A stretch of 7,065 nucleotides of DNA from Actinomycetota bacterium (GCA_030838265.1 JAUTXA010000012.1:1-7065), one strand, 5' to 3'; counted from the first letter of the stretch, positions 1 to 5,845 are shown. Notes: generated by a model from the sequence alone, not told the origin. Program-made: numbers and translations.

Positions 1-145
1 CGGAGGCGAAGAAGGCCGCGACCACCAGGCTCACGAGGACGATCAGGGCCCAGCGCCAGTTCTGGTCCTGCGGCCGACCGGGTGTTCCCGGCGGCCGCTG
101 GCCTGGTCCCGCCCCCGGGCGGGGCTCGGGGGGCGGGGCGCTCAT
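1..145 (-). CDS. N-terminus of a membrane-anchored protein, possibly FtsH (partial)
   Basis: Reading the minus strand from ATG at 145 gives 48 complete codons before the window edge. Residues 1-29 form a Pro/Gly/Arg-rich, probably disordered cytoplasmic tail. Residues 30-48 (NWRWALIVLVSLVVAAFFAS region) look like the start of a transmembrane helix preceded by Trp and Arg. A short proline-rich tail followed at once by such a helix is how many actinobacterial FtsH ATP-dependent zinc metalloproteases begin, but no AAA or protease motif lies inside the window, so the FtsH name is only a guess. The start is supported by a -10-like TAGGAT on the minus strand that ends 7 nt before the ATG. It is transcribed divergently from the DUF3499 gene. 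Any single-pass N-terminal-anchored protein would fit equally well. Confidence 0.5.
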   Translation of the reverse strand, partial: MSAPPPEPRPGAGPGQRPPGTPGRPQDQNWRWALIVLVSLVVAAFFAS

Positions 146-152
146 GCCGCCC

Positions 153-158
153 ATCCTA
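153..158 (-). promoter_or_regulatory. Leaderless -10 box (TAGGAT) of the leftward gene
   Basis: On the minus strand TAGGAT fits the TANNNT -10 pattern. Seven nt separate it from the ATG at 145, so transcription would begin at or next to the start codon. No -35 match and no Shine-Dalgarno sequence is visible. Confidence 0.5.
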
Positions 159-288
159 CGCCGCACCCCACGTCTCGGCCCCGGCGCCTGCTCCGCAAAT
201 CACAAGCGCGCCTTACCCAACAAAAGTCACACAAGACCACCTCGCGACGGGGCGATGGGGTATCCACGCACAACCACGCTCGGGGTCG

Positions 289-294
289 TACCCT
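289..294 (+). promoter_or_regulatory. Leaderless -10 box (TACCCT) of the DUF3499 gene
   Basis: TACCCT ends 6 nt before the ATG at 301. This places the expected transcription start on the start codon and decides the start over longer in-frame alternatives beginning as far upstream as 82. Confidence 0.5.
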
Positions 295-300
295 GCGGGC

Positions 301-531
301 ATGGATCGGACTCGGCGGTGCGTGCGCCCCGGCTGTGGAGCGGTGGCGGCCGCCACCCTCACCTACGACTACGTCGGCCGCACGGTGTGGCTCGACGAGC
401 CCGGCTCGGGTGAGCCGGGCGCTTGGGGCATGTGCGCCCTGCATGCCGACACCCTGCGCGTCCCCGTTGGCTGGGCCATCGACGACCGCCGGCACACCAT
501 CTTGCAGTTCCGCCCGCCCGTCGCCGTCTGA
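301..531 (+). CDS. DUF3499 family protein
   Basis: A 76-residue protein recognisable as the actinobacterial DUF3499 family, whose function is unknown. Family-like features are an N-terminal Arg-rich CxxxxC (Cys7, Cys12), the strand AAATLTYDYVGRTVWL (16-31), a CALH motif (Cys45, His48), and an R-V-P-x-G-W segment at 53-58. The Cys/His spacing suggests one bound zinc ion; this is inference. ATG 301 is chosen because the family begins just before the first Cys pair and a -10 box lies directly upstream. Residues encoded further upstream in the same frame are low-complexity and unlike the family. In actinobacteria this gene is often near manB and a small metallopeptidase gene, and here manB lies about 5.3 kb downstream. 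The next gene starts 30 nt after the stop. Confidence 0.85.
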   Translation: MDRTRRCVRPGCGAVAAATLTYDYVGRTVWLDEPGSGEPGAWGMCALHADTLRVPVGWAIDDRRHTILQFRPPVAV

Positions 532-549
532 TTCGAGCCGGCGCGCCGG

Positions 550-555
550 TACGCT
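550..555 (+). promoter_or_regulatory. Leaderless -10 box (TACGCT) of the DUF6788-like gene
   Basis: TACGCT ends 6 nt before GTG 562, the same geometry as at 289-294. It suggests that the DUF6788-like/CPBP pair has its own promoter, although readthrough from the DUF3499 gene is also likely because no terminator lies in the 30-nt gap. Confidence 0.45.
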
Positions 556-561
556 CCGACC

Positions 562-837
562 GTGGCCATCGACCGACGCGCCGCCGACCTCGTCCGCAGC
601 CTCGACGAGCACGAGCTGCGTCGGCTGGTGATCCTGGCCCGGGGCCGCCTCCACGCCGCCGGCGGCCCTGACTTCGGCGACGACCCGGGCGAGCCCAAGG
701 TCTCGTTCCGCCAGCAGGCCGTGAAGTGCGGCAAGCCAACGTGCACCCGCTGCCCCCACGGTCCTTACTGGTACGCCTACTGGCGGGAGGGCGACCGCGT
801 GCGCTCCCGCTACATCGGCAAGACCCTGCCGGCGTGA
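562..837 (+). CDS. Small Cys-rich protein, DUF6788-like
   Basis: A 91-residue protein starting at GTG 562. The N-terminal half (residues 1-35) is charged and probably helical (DRRAADLVRSLDEHELRRLV). The C-terminal half carries the pattern KCGKPxCxRCPHGPYWYAYW (residues 55-74), followed by a basic REGDRVRSRYIGK segment (75-87). Cys56, Cys61, Cys64 and His66 could form a small zinc site. The KCGKP...HGPYWYxYWR...Y(I/V)GK signature is what I associate with DUF6788, a small domain of unknown function found in bacteria and mobile elements, where the basic aromatic tail suggests nucleic-acid contact. That role is inference. The stop overlaps the start of the downstream protease gene in a GTGA, implying translational coupling. 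The family assignment is fairly sure; no function is known to me. Confidence 0.8.
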   Translation: MAIDRRAADLVRSLDEHELRRLVILARGRLHAAGGPDFGDDPGEPKVSFRQQAVKCGKPTCTRCPHGPYWYAYWREGDRVRSRYIGKTLPA

Positions 838-1601
838 CCGACCCCACCCCCGAGCCGGCCCCGCCGGCCGTCGGCGCCGACGACGCCCCCGACCACGGCG
901 GCGATCCGCCCCGCCGGACTTGGGGTCTCGGCGACGCCGCCCTCGCCTTCCTGGTCGGCATGCTGGCTGGCTCGCTCACGGGCGGCCTGTACGCCGCCGC
1001 CTCAGGGGCGACGACCGGCCCCGGCGTGAGCATCGCCGGCTTCGTCGGCTTCTGGATGGGGCTGGCCGGCATCCCCTACCTGACCAGTCGGCGCAAGGGC
1101 AGCGGGAGCCTGGCCGTCGACTTCGGCCTGTGGCTCAGCCTCCCGGTCGACTTCGCGGGGGCGGTGGCCGGCGTGGCGGCCCAGCTCGTCCTGGTGCCGA
1201 TCGTGGTCTTCGCCTTCGACCAGATCCATCACGTCGACCCGAGCCAGCAGGCCGAGGCCATCACCGGGGGAGCGCGGGGCACCAGCCTGCTCGTGCTCGG
1301 GCTGTTCATCGTCGTCGGCGTCCCCATTGTCGAGGAGCTCTTCTTCCGGGGCCTGCTGCTGCGCGCCCTGCGCAACCGGGTCGGTGACGTCGGCGCCATC
1401 GCCCTGTCCTCCGCCGTGTTCGGCCTGGCCCACGCCGACCCGTCGCTCCCGGGCTTCACGGTGCTTTCCCTCGTCGTCGCCCTCGGCCTGGTCGGGGCCG
1501 TGTTCGCCACCCTCGCCCTGCGCACCGGACGCCTGGGGCCCGGCATCTTCGCCCACGCCGCCTTCAACCTGATCACGGTAATCTACCTGTTTTCTCACTG
1601 A
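834..1601 (+). CDS. CPBP family intramembrane glutamic endopeptidase (Abi/Rce1-like)
   Basis: A 255-residue multi-pass membrane protein of the CPBP (CAAX protease and bacteriocin-processing, Abi) family. All conserved motifs are present: EELFFRG with Glu167-Glu168 and Arg172, FGLAH with Phe196 and His200, and HAAFN with His241 and Asn245. In Rce1-type enzymes the glutamates and histidines form the catalytic site in the membrane. Residues 1-30 are a Pro/Asp-rich cytoplasmic tail, followed by hydrophobic segments near 33-57, 64-84, 97-128, 151-165, 185-198, 205-229 and 235-252. The frame is open further upstream to 726, but that part is a shadow of the preceding gene; GTG 834, in a 4-nt GTGA overlap, is the natural start. 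Bacterial members act in bacteriocin self-immunity, peptide processing or unknown roles; the substrate here cannot be told. It ends three residues after a final transmembrane helix, as is common in the family. Confidence 0.92.
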   Translation: MTDPTPEPAPPAVGADDAPDHGGDPPRRTWGLGDAALAFLVGMLAGSLTGGLYAAASGATTGPGVSIAGFVGFWMGLAGIPYLTSRRKGSGSLAVDFGLWLSLPVDFAGAVAGVAAQLVLVPIVVFAFDQIHHVDPSQQAEAITGGARGTSLLVLGLFIVVGVPIVEELFFRGLLLRALRNRVGDVGAIALSSAVFGLAHADPSLPGFTVLSLVVALGLVGAVFATLALRTGRLGPGIFAHAAFNLITVIYLFSH

Positions 1602-1704
1602 GCGTGGTCGTGAGATCGGGCAAAGGCTCAAGGTGGAACACAAACGGGTCGATACTCGCAACGTCGGCCCCCCATCCCCCGTCCCCCCTTGGAGTGTGCT
1701 TGCC

Positions 1705-1887
1705 GTGCAGTGCCCCGTCTGCCGAGACGCCCGGCTGGTCGAGATCAGCCTGAACATGAGGGGGTCGCGCGTCACCCTGCGCAGCTGCTCCCGCTGTGAC
1801 AACCGCTGGTGGGATGAGAACGGCGAGCTGGTGCCCGTCGACAGCGTCCTCGATCTGGCCCGGCGGCCGGTGGCCCAGCCCAGCTGA
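1705..1887 (+). CDS. Small zinc-ribbon protein (two CxxC motifs)
   Basis: A 60-residue protein with CPVC (Cys3, Cys6) and CSRC (Cys28, Cys31) separated by a strand-rich 21-residue linker (VEISLNMRGSRVTLRS), then DNRWWDENGELVPVDSVLDLA. This is a classic one-zinc ribbon fold. I recall similar short proteins with R(S/T)CSRCD-RWW in actinobacteria, but not a characterised one. GTG 1705 is preferred because GGAG (1691-1694) lies 10 nt upstream and the protein then begins at the first zinc knuckle. GTG codons at 1633 and 1696 in the same frame would add a Pro-rich extension without family-like features. It could be a transcription or translation accessory factor, but nothing shows this. It has 103 nt of non-coding sequence before it and is followed by the structured RNA region. 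Confidence 0.78.
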   Translation: MQCPVCRDARLVEISLNMRGSRVTLRSCSRCDNRWWDENGELVPVDSVLDLARRPVAQPS

Positions 1888-1963
1888 GCCCACCCGCCTG
1901 CCGGTCCCGGCCCTTGCCCTTCCCGCCCTTCCCGCCGACCACACTGAGTGGTAATCTGGGCCC
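1888..1963 (+). promoter_or_regulatory. C-rich gap and promoter upstream of the structured RNA
   Basis: The first 50 nt after the zinc-ribbon stop are pyrimidine-rich, with repeated CCCTT/CCCGCC units at 1908-1937. They contain no hairpin that looks like a terminator for the upstream gene. The promoter described separately lies at the right end. A short inverted repeat, ACCAC/GTGGT (1938-1942 and 1948-1952, including the 9-bp palindrome CACTGAGTG at 1942-1950), overlaps the -10 region and could be an operator. Confidence 0.4.
1949..1957 (+). promoter_or_regulatory. Extended -10 promoter (TGgTAATCT)
   Basis: TAATCT at 1952-1957 is preceded by TG one base upstream, matching an extended -10 element and the best -10 match in the window. 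No convincing -35 is seen 17 nt upstream, which extended -10 promoters tolerate. Transcription would begin near 1964, directly before the first hairpin of the downstream RNA. Confidence 0.55.
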
Positions 1964-2192
1964 AGGCGCCGGACGGCAAAACCGGCGCCGTGGGGAGGCA
2001 GTGATCCCCGGACGGTGACTGGTCACGTGCGTCCGAGGGGAGCCAGCGTGAAACCGGCCCCACCTTTGGCAACGGGTGCGATGAGCATCCGGGCACCATC
2101 GGCGGGCTGGACGAGGCTGGACCTGGCGGCCGGTCACGAACAGGGTCTGCAACCCCACGGGGGCCCCGAGTGGGCCCCCGTGGCCATTTTTT
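1964..2192 (+). ncRNA. Candidate structured RNA (leader/attenuator or sRNA), unknown family
   Basis: About 229 nt run from the predicted transcription start to the terminator T-run, with dense base pairing found by eye. A 5' hairpin pairs GGCGCCGG (1965-1972) with CCGGCGCC (1982-1989). A long-range closing helix pairs 1990-1995 with 2153-2158 (GTGGGG/CCCCAC). It continues past an AG/AA internal loop as 1998-2001 with 2147-2150 (GCAG/CTGC), then as 2004-2007 with 2143-2146. Inside it are a hairpin at 2009-2035 (CGGACG/CGTCCG plus GTGA/TCAC with CTGG loop and a 3-nt bulge), one at 2037-2061 (GGGG/CCCC with an inner CC/GG), one at 2074-2090 (GGGTGC/GCATCC, loop GATGA), and a weaker one at 2120-2135. 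I do not recognise a known riboswitch or housekeeping RNA. It could be a cis-acting leader for the membrane protein gene that follows, or a terminated small RNA. High GC makes chance pairing common, so comparative evidence is needed. Confidence 0.5.
2155..2192 (+). terminator. Intrinsic terminator
   Basis: A perfect 12-bp G/C-rich stem, CCACGGGGGCCC (2155-2166) with GGGCCCCCGTGG (2172-2183), has a CGAGT loop and is followed by CCA and six T (2187-2192). The lower 5' bases (2155-2158) are also the 3' strand of the closing helix of the upstream RNA, so the two structures partly compete. The T-run ends only 9 nt before the ATG of the next gene. Confidence 0.9.
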
Positions 2193-2201
2193 CGTAGCAA
2201 C

Positions 2202-4655
2202 ATGGGCCGCACCATGCGCCGCAGCCGCCCGTCGCTCTCCGCCGTCGCCACCTTTGTGACCGTGGCGTGCGCCGTGCTCTACGTGCTGGCCCACCTGCAC
2301 CCGTCGATCTGGCTGGCCAACACCACGCCAAACGGCGGCGACATGGGCGCACACGTCTGGATGCCGGCCTACCTCCGAGACCATCTCCTCAGCCACGGCC
2401 GACTGACCGGCTGGACCCCGGACTGGTATGCCGGGTTCCCCGTCCTCACCTTCTACTTCCCGTTCCCCACGATCCTCGTCGTCCTGCTCGACGTCGTCCT
2501 GCCCTACGCCGTCGCCTTCAAACTGGTCACCGGGTTGGGCGTCTTGGCCTTGCCGATCTCGGCCTGGGCCTTCGGGCGGCTGGCCGGGCTGCGCCGCCCC
2601 GGCCCGGCTTGCCTGGCGGTGGCCATGGTGCCGTTCCTCTTCGAGCGGACCTTCACCATCTATGGCGGCAACATCGCCTCCACCCTGGCCGGCGAGTTCG
2701 CCTTCTCGATCGGCCTGTCGCTCTGTCTGCTGTTCCTCGGCGTCTTCGCCCGCAGCCTCAACACCGGCCGCTACCGGGCTCTGGCCGCCACCTTGCTCGG
2801 GCTGACGATCCTCACCCACGTGGTGCCCACCCTCTTCGCCCTGCTCGGTGCGCTCGTCCTGCTGGTGATCCGCATCGACCGCCAGCGCGTCAAGTTCTCG
2901 GCACCGGTGGTGGCATCGGGCCTGGCTCTGGCCGGATTCTGGGCTATCCCCTTCGTCCTGCGCATCGGCTACACGAACGACATGGGCTGGGAGAAGTTCC
3001 ACAACTACGCCAACCAGCTCTTCCTTACCGTGGGCACGGGCGTGTTGCCCAAGAGCGACCAGTGGCTGTTCGTGGCCGCCCTCATCGGGACGGTCGTCGC
3101 CATCGGCATGCGTCAGCGCATCCAGGTCTTCATCCTGATCATGACGGTGCTCACCGGCTTTGCCTTCGCCCTCGCCCCCCAAGGCCGCCTGTGGAACGCC
3201 CGCCTCCTGCCCTTCTGGTTCCTCTGCCTCTACATGCTGGCCGCCATCGCGGTGGCCGAGGCGGGACGGGTCGTCGCCATGGTGCTGCGGGTCGGCCTCG
3301 AGGACGACGCCGACGAGCCCCGGCCCATCCTCGCCCCCGTCACCTCGTTGGTGGCCCTGGCCTTTGCCCTGCTCTACGTGGCCGTCCCCCTCAATGCCAT
3401 CCCGGGCGGGAGGAAGAACCCCGTCACCGGCGTCTACACCTGGCCGGCGCGGGGGCCGCTGACTCTCGTGCGCACCACCGACTCGAGCTTCATCGACTTC
3501 TGGGTCAAGTGGAACTACTCGGGCTACGAGCGCAAGCCCGCCTATCCCGAGTACCACGAGGTCGTCACCCGGATGGACCAGGTCGGCAAGGCCAACGGTT
3601 GCGGGCGGGCCATGTGGGAGTACGAGCCCAACCTCGACCGCTACGGCACCCCGATGGCGCTGATGCTGCTGCCCTACTGGACCAACGGGTGCGTGGGCTC
3701 GATGGAGGGGCTCTTCTTCGAGTCGTCGGCCACCACGCCGTACCACTTCCTCAACCAGTCCGAGCTGTCGAAGGACCCGTCGCGGGCCGAGCGTGACCTC
3801 CCCTACCGAGGACTCGATGTGGCCCACGGCGTGCAGCACCTTCAGCTGCTGGGAGTCAAGTACTACATGGCCATCTCGGACGAGGCCAAGGCCCAAGCCA
3901 GCGTGAACTCCGACCTGACACTGCTCACCACGACCACGCCGTTCAGCGTGACCTACGGCCAAGAGGTGAAGCAGCGATCGTGGTCGATCTACGAGGTGCG
4001 GGACTCGGCCATCGTCGCTCCGCTGAAGTACGCGCCGACCGTGGTGACCGGCCTCAAGCCGGGGGCCAAGCCGTGGCTGCAGATGGTGACCGCCTGGTAC
4101 CAGGACCCGTCCCGCTTCGACCATCCCCTCGCGGCCAGCGGGCCCGAGTCGTGGCCGCGTCAGACGGCCGACGCCACCACCGACTCGCTTCCGCCCCCGA
4201 CCTCCGGCCTTCCCGAGGTCAAGGTCTCGAACATCAAGAGCGGTGACGACCGCGTCTCATTCGACGTCGATCGGGTGGGGGTGCCGGTGCTGGTGAAGAC
4301 CTCGTACTTCCCGAACTGGCAGACCGGGGGGGCCAAGGGTCCGTGGCGGGTCAGCCCCAACCAGATGGTCGTGATCCCGACCAGCCACCATGTGACGCTC
4401 CACTACGGCACCACGCCCGTCGACTACCTCGGCTGGGTCGTGACCCTGCTCGGCCTGGGCGGCGTGGTGTGGATGGCCCGGCGCCGTGAGGTCGAGCTGC
4501 CCGAGCCCGCCTTGGCGGTGTCGGCCACGGCGGCGGCGGATGAACCGGTGCCTGCCGACGAAGCGGGCCTCGAGCGCGAGCTGGCCATCTTCATGGCCGG
4601 GGCCGACGCGGCCGGGCGGCTCCATGAGCCGGCCCCGGACGACACCGACCCGTGA
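2202..4655 (+). CDS. GT-C-like multi-pass membrane protein (6-pyruvoyl-tetrahydropterin synthase-related family), putative glycosyltransferase
   Basis: An 817-residue integral membrane protein. A first helix (about 12-32) is followed by a loop with NGGDMGAHVW (44-53) and WYAGFP (75-80); Asp47 is placed like the catalytic Asp in the first external loop of GT-C transferases. About ten further hydrophobic segments follow up to residue 398. A soluble, probably extracytoplasmic domain spans about 400-740, with SYFPNWQ (701-707) and a final strand pattern as in YfhO-like proteins. It ends with one helix (742-760) and an acidic, Ala/Pro-rich cytoplasmic tail (761-817). The layout fits the membrane family named 6-pyruvoyl-tetrahydropterin synthase-related, a misleading name since no pterin chemistry is implied. 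GT-C enzymes use polyprenyl-phosphate sugars, which the overlapping downstream gene likely makes. No Shine-Dalgarno precedes ATG 2202; ATG 2214 is an alternative. Donor and acceptor are unknown. Confidence 0.88.
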   Translation: MGRTMRRSRPSLSAVATFVTVACAVLYVLAHLHPSIWLANTTPNGGDMGAHVWMPAYLRDHLLSHGRLTGWTPDWYAGFPVLTFYFPFPTILVVLLDVVLPYAVAFKLVTGLGVLALPISAWAFGRLAGLRRPGPACLAVAMVPFLFERTFTIYGGNIASTLAGEFAFSIGLSLCLLFLGVFARSLNTGRYRALAATLLGLTILTHVVPTLFALLGALVLLVIRIDRQRVKFSAPVVASGLALAGFWAIPFVLRIGYTNDMGWEKFHNYANQLFLTVGTGVLPKSDQWLFVAALIGTVVAIGMRQRIQVFILIMTVLTGFAFALAPQGRLWNARLLPFWFLCLYMLAAIAVAEAGRVVAMVLRVGLEDDADEPRPILAPVTSLVALAFALLYVAVPLNAIPGGRKNPVTGVYTWPARGPLTLVRTTDSSFIDFWVKWNYSGYERKPAYPEYHEVVTRMDQVGKANGCGRAMWEYEPNLDRYGTPMALMLLPYWTNGCVGSMEGLFFESSATTPYHFLNQSELSKDPSRAERDLPYRGLDVAHGVQHLQLLGVKYYMAISDEAKAQASVNSDLTLLTTTTPFSVTYGQEVKQRSWSIYEVRDSAIVAPLKYAPTVVTGLKPGAKPWLQMVTAWYQDPSRFDHPLAASGPESWPRQTADATTDSLPPPTSGLPEVKVSNIKSGDDRVSFDVDRVGVPVLVKTSYFPNWQTGGAKGPWRVSPNQMVVIPTSHHVTLHYGTTPVDYLGWVVTLLGLGGVVWMARRREVELPEPALAVSATAAADEPVPADEAGLERELAIFMAGADAAGRLHEPAPDDTDP

Positions 4656-5818
4656 CCTCCCGCCTGCGGCGCTTCGCGTCCGTGGGTGCCTTCGTCACGG
4701 CCGTCGACCTCGGGCTGCTGGCCGGGCTCCGTCACGGTCTTAGGCTGCCCCTGCCGTTGGCCGACGGGGCCGCCGTGGCCGTAGCCAGCGTCGTGTCGTT
4801 CGCCGTCAACCGCTCGGTGACGTTCGCCGATGACCCCTACGTCCGCTGGGTGCAGCGGCCGCTGGCCTTCGCCTTCGTCAGCACGGTGGCCGGCATCGTC
4901 GACGTCGGGGTGCTCGTCTCGCTGGCCGCCCCCGTCAACACCGACTCGCTGCCCACGCTGCTGGGTCTGAAGGGCATCGCCATCCTCGCCGCCGCCACCG
5001 TCCGGGTGGCGGGCTACCGCCGCCTGCTGTTCGAGCACGTCCGGTCGGTGCAGGCCCGCCGCATCGAAGGCCGTCCACCGGCGCCCGGCGATGTCCGCCT
5101 GTCGGTGGTGATCCCCGCCTATCGCGAGGAGGCCCGCGTCGCCGCCACCGTGGCTCAGGTCCGCGCTGCCCTCGCCCCGGTCGCCGACGACGGCGGGCTC
5201 GAGGTCGTGGTGGTCGACGACGGATCGCCGGACGGCACGTCCGACGCGGCGCGCGCTGCGGGGGCCGACCGGGTGATCACCCAGCCCCAGAACCGGGGGA
5301 AGGGGGCGGCGGTGCGGGCCGGCATGGCGGTGGCGCGGGGGCGGACCATCGCCTTCACCGACGCCGACCTCTCCTACGCCCCGGAGCAGATCCTCGATCT
5401 GCTGGCCCAGGTCGAGGACGGGTGGGACATGGTCGTCGGCAGCCGCCGCCACGTCGAGACCAACGTCCTCGTCCGGACGCGGCGTCTGCGCGAGGTGACG
5501 GGCCGCCTCTTCAACGCCCTCACCACGGCCGTCCTGCTCGGTCAGTACCGCGATACCCAGTGCGGGCTCAAGGCCTTCCGTTCCGATGTGGGCCAACGGC
5601 TGGCCTCGGCCGGAAGGATCGACGGCTTCGCCTTCGATGTCGAGCTCTTCCACCTGGCCGAGCGCGATCAGGTCTCGCTGGCCGAGGTCCCCGTCACCCT
5701 GGTGAACCACGAGACGTCGACCATGTCAGTGGGACGGGACGCCTTCCGCATGATGCGGGACCTGTTCCGCATCCGCCGTTGGGCCGCCGAGGGCCGCTAC
5801 GACGACCCGGCCCAATGA
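4652..5818 (+). CDS. GtrA-GT2 fusion: polyprenyl-phosphate sugar synthase with N-terminal GtrA flippase-like domain
   Basis: A 388-residue two-domain protein. Residues 1-130 form a GtrA-like domain with four hydrophobic segments (about 8-27, 35-55, 70-91, 105-125) and the family motif SFAVNRSVTF (49-58). Residues 150-385 form a DPM1-type GT-A/GT2 domain: SVVIPAYREE (151-160), VVVDDGSPDGT (186-196), NRGKGAAVRAGM (214-225), the metal-binding DAD at Asp237-Asp239 in FTDADLSY, GSRRH (263-267), DTQCGLKAFR (301-310) and DGFAFDVEL (324-332). Such GT2 enzymes move mannose or glucose from GDP- or UDP-sugar to polyprenyl phosphate on the cytoplasmic face; GtrA proteins are thought to help translocate the product. 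GTG 4652 overlaps the upstream stop by 4 nt (GTGA), so translation is probably coupled. The domain order is unusual, since most fusions I know have GT2 first. Sugar identity is not determined by the sequence. Confidence 0.94.
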   Translation: MTSRLRRFASVGAFVTAVDLGLLAGLRHGLRLPLPLADGAAVAVASVVSFAVNRSVTFADDPYVRWVQRPLAFAFVSTVAGIVDVGVLVSLAAPVNTDSLPTLLGLKGIAILAAATVRVAGYRRLLFEHVRSVQARRIEGRPPAPGDVRLSVVIPAYREEARVAATVAQVRAALAPVADDGGLEVVVVDDGSPDGTSDAARAAGADRVITQPQNRGKGAAVRAGMAVARGRTIAFTDADLSYAPEQILDLLAQVEDGWDMVVGSRRHVETNVLVRTRRLREVTGRLFNALTTAVLLGQYRDTQCGLKAFRSDVGQRLASAGRIDGFAFDVELFHLAERDQVSLAEVPVTLVNHETSTMSVGRDAFRMMRDLFRIRRWAAEGRYDDPAQ

Positions 5819-5839
5819 ATGGGCGCGAGAAGCGGCAAG

Positions 5840-5845
5840 TAGGCT
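5840..5845 (+). promoter_or_regulatory. Possible leaderless -10 box (TAGGCT) of manB
   Basis: TAGGCT lies in the 37-nt gap before manB and ends 10 nt before ATG 5856, giving a start site at or a few nt before the ATG. No Shine-Dalgarno sequence is present at normal spacing. manB may also be read from the upstream glycosyltransferase genes, as no terminator separates them. Confidence 0.42.

Larger units (their letters stand above)
146..300. promoter_or_regulatory. Divergent intergenic region with promoters for both flanking genes
   Basis: This 155-bp gap separates two divergent start codons. Each side carries a -10-like hexamer close to its gene. The centre (about 196-240) is clearly less GC-rich than its surroundings and contains CACAAG twice (201-206 and 231-236). 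I see no good -35 hexamer at the usual distance for either gene, and no clear palindromic operator. Confidence 0.55.

Noticed and set aside
82..300. An N-terminal extension of the DUF3499 frame beginning at 82.
   Set aside because: It overlaps the divergent gene's start and promoter, is Pro/Gly/Ala-rich, and DUF3499 proteins begin near the residue encoded at 301.
726..833. An upstream start for the CPBP protease at 726.
   Set aside because: This part lies wholly inside the DUF6788-like gene in another frame and yields an Arg/Pro/Leu sequence unlike the family. The GTGA overlap at 834 is a much better start.
1602..1704. A terminator or RNA gene in the gap after the CPBP protease.
   Set aside because: No stem followed by a T-run and no conserved RNA pattern is visible; only a Shine-Dalgarno-like GGAG near its right end stands out.
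1964..2000. c-di-GMP (GEMM) riboswitch suggested by GGCAAAACC near 1976-1984.
   Set aside because: The conserved second half (GGGACGCAAAGCC and the GGUAGC tetraloop receptor strand) is absent, and these bases lie in the loop and 3' arm of a simple hairpin.
2036..2100. Resemblance to a SAM-IV or cobalamin riboswitch (AGCCAG...ACCGGCC, GGCAAC, GGGTGC).
   Set aside because: The short strings match in isolation, but the order, spacing and required partner strands of those families are missing, and the downstream gene has no methionine or cobalamin role.
1964..2192. 6S RNA, based on length and a long closing helix.
   Set aside because: 6S RNA is one long rod with a central bubble. Here the enclosed part forms several separate hairpins.
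1002..4124. A 1040-codon open frame on the minus strand antisense to the protease, ribbon, RNA and GT-C genes.
   Set aside because: Long stop-free antisense frames are expected opposite G/C-rich genes. The translation is low-complexity, rich in Gly/Glu/His/Asp/Arg without domains, and crosses the terminator and several independent genes with clear motifs on the other strand.
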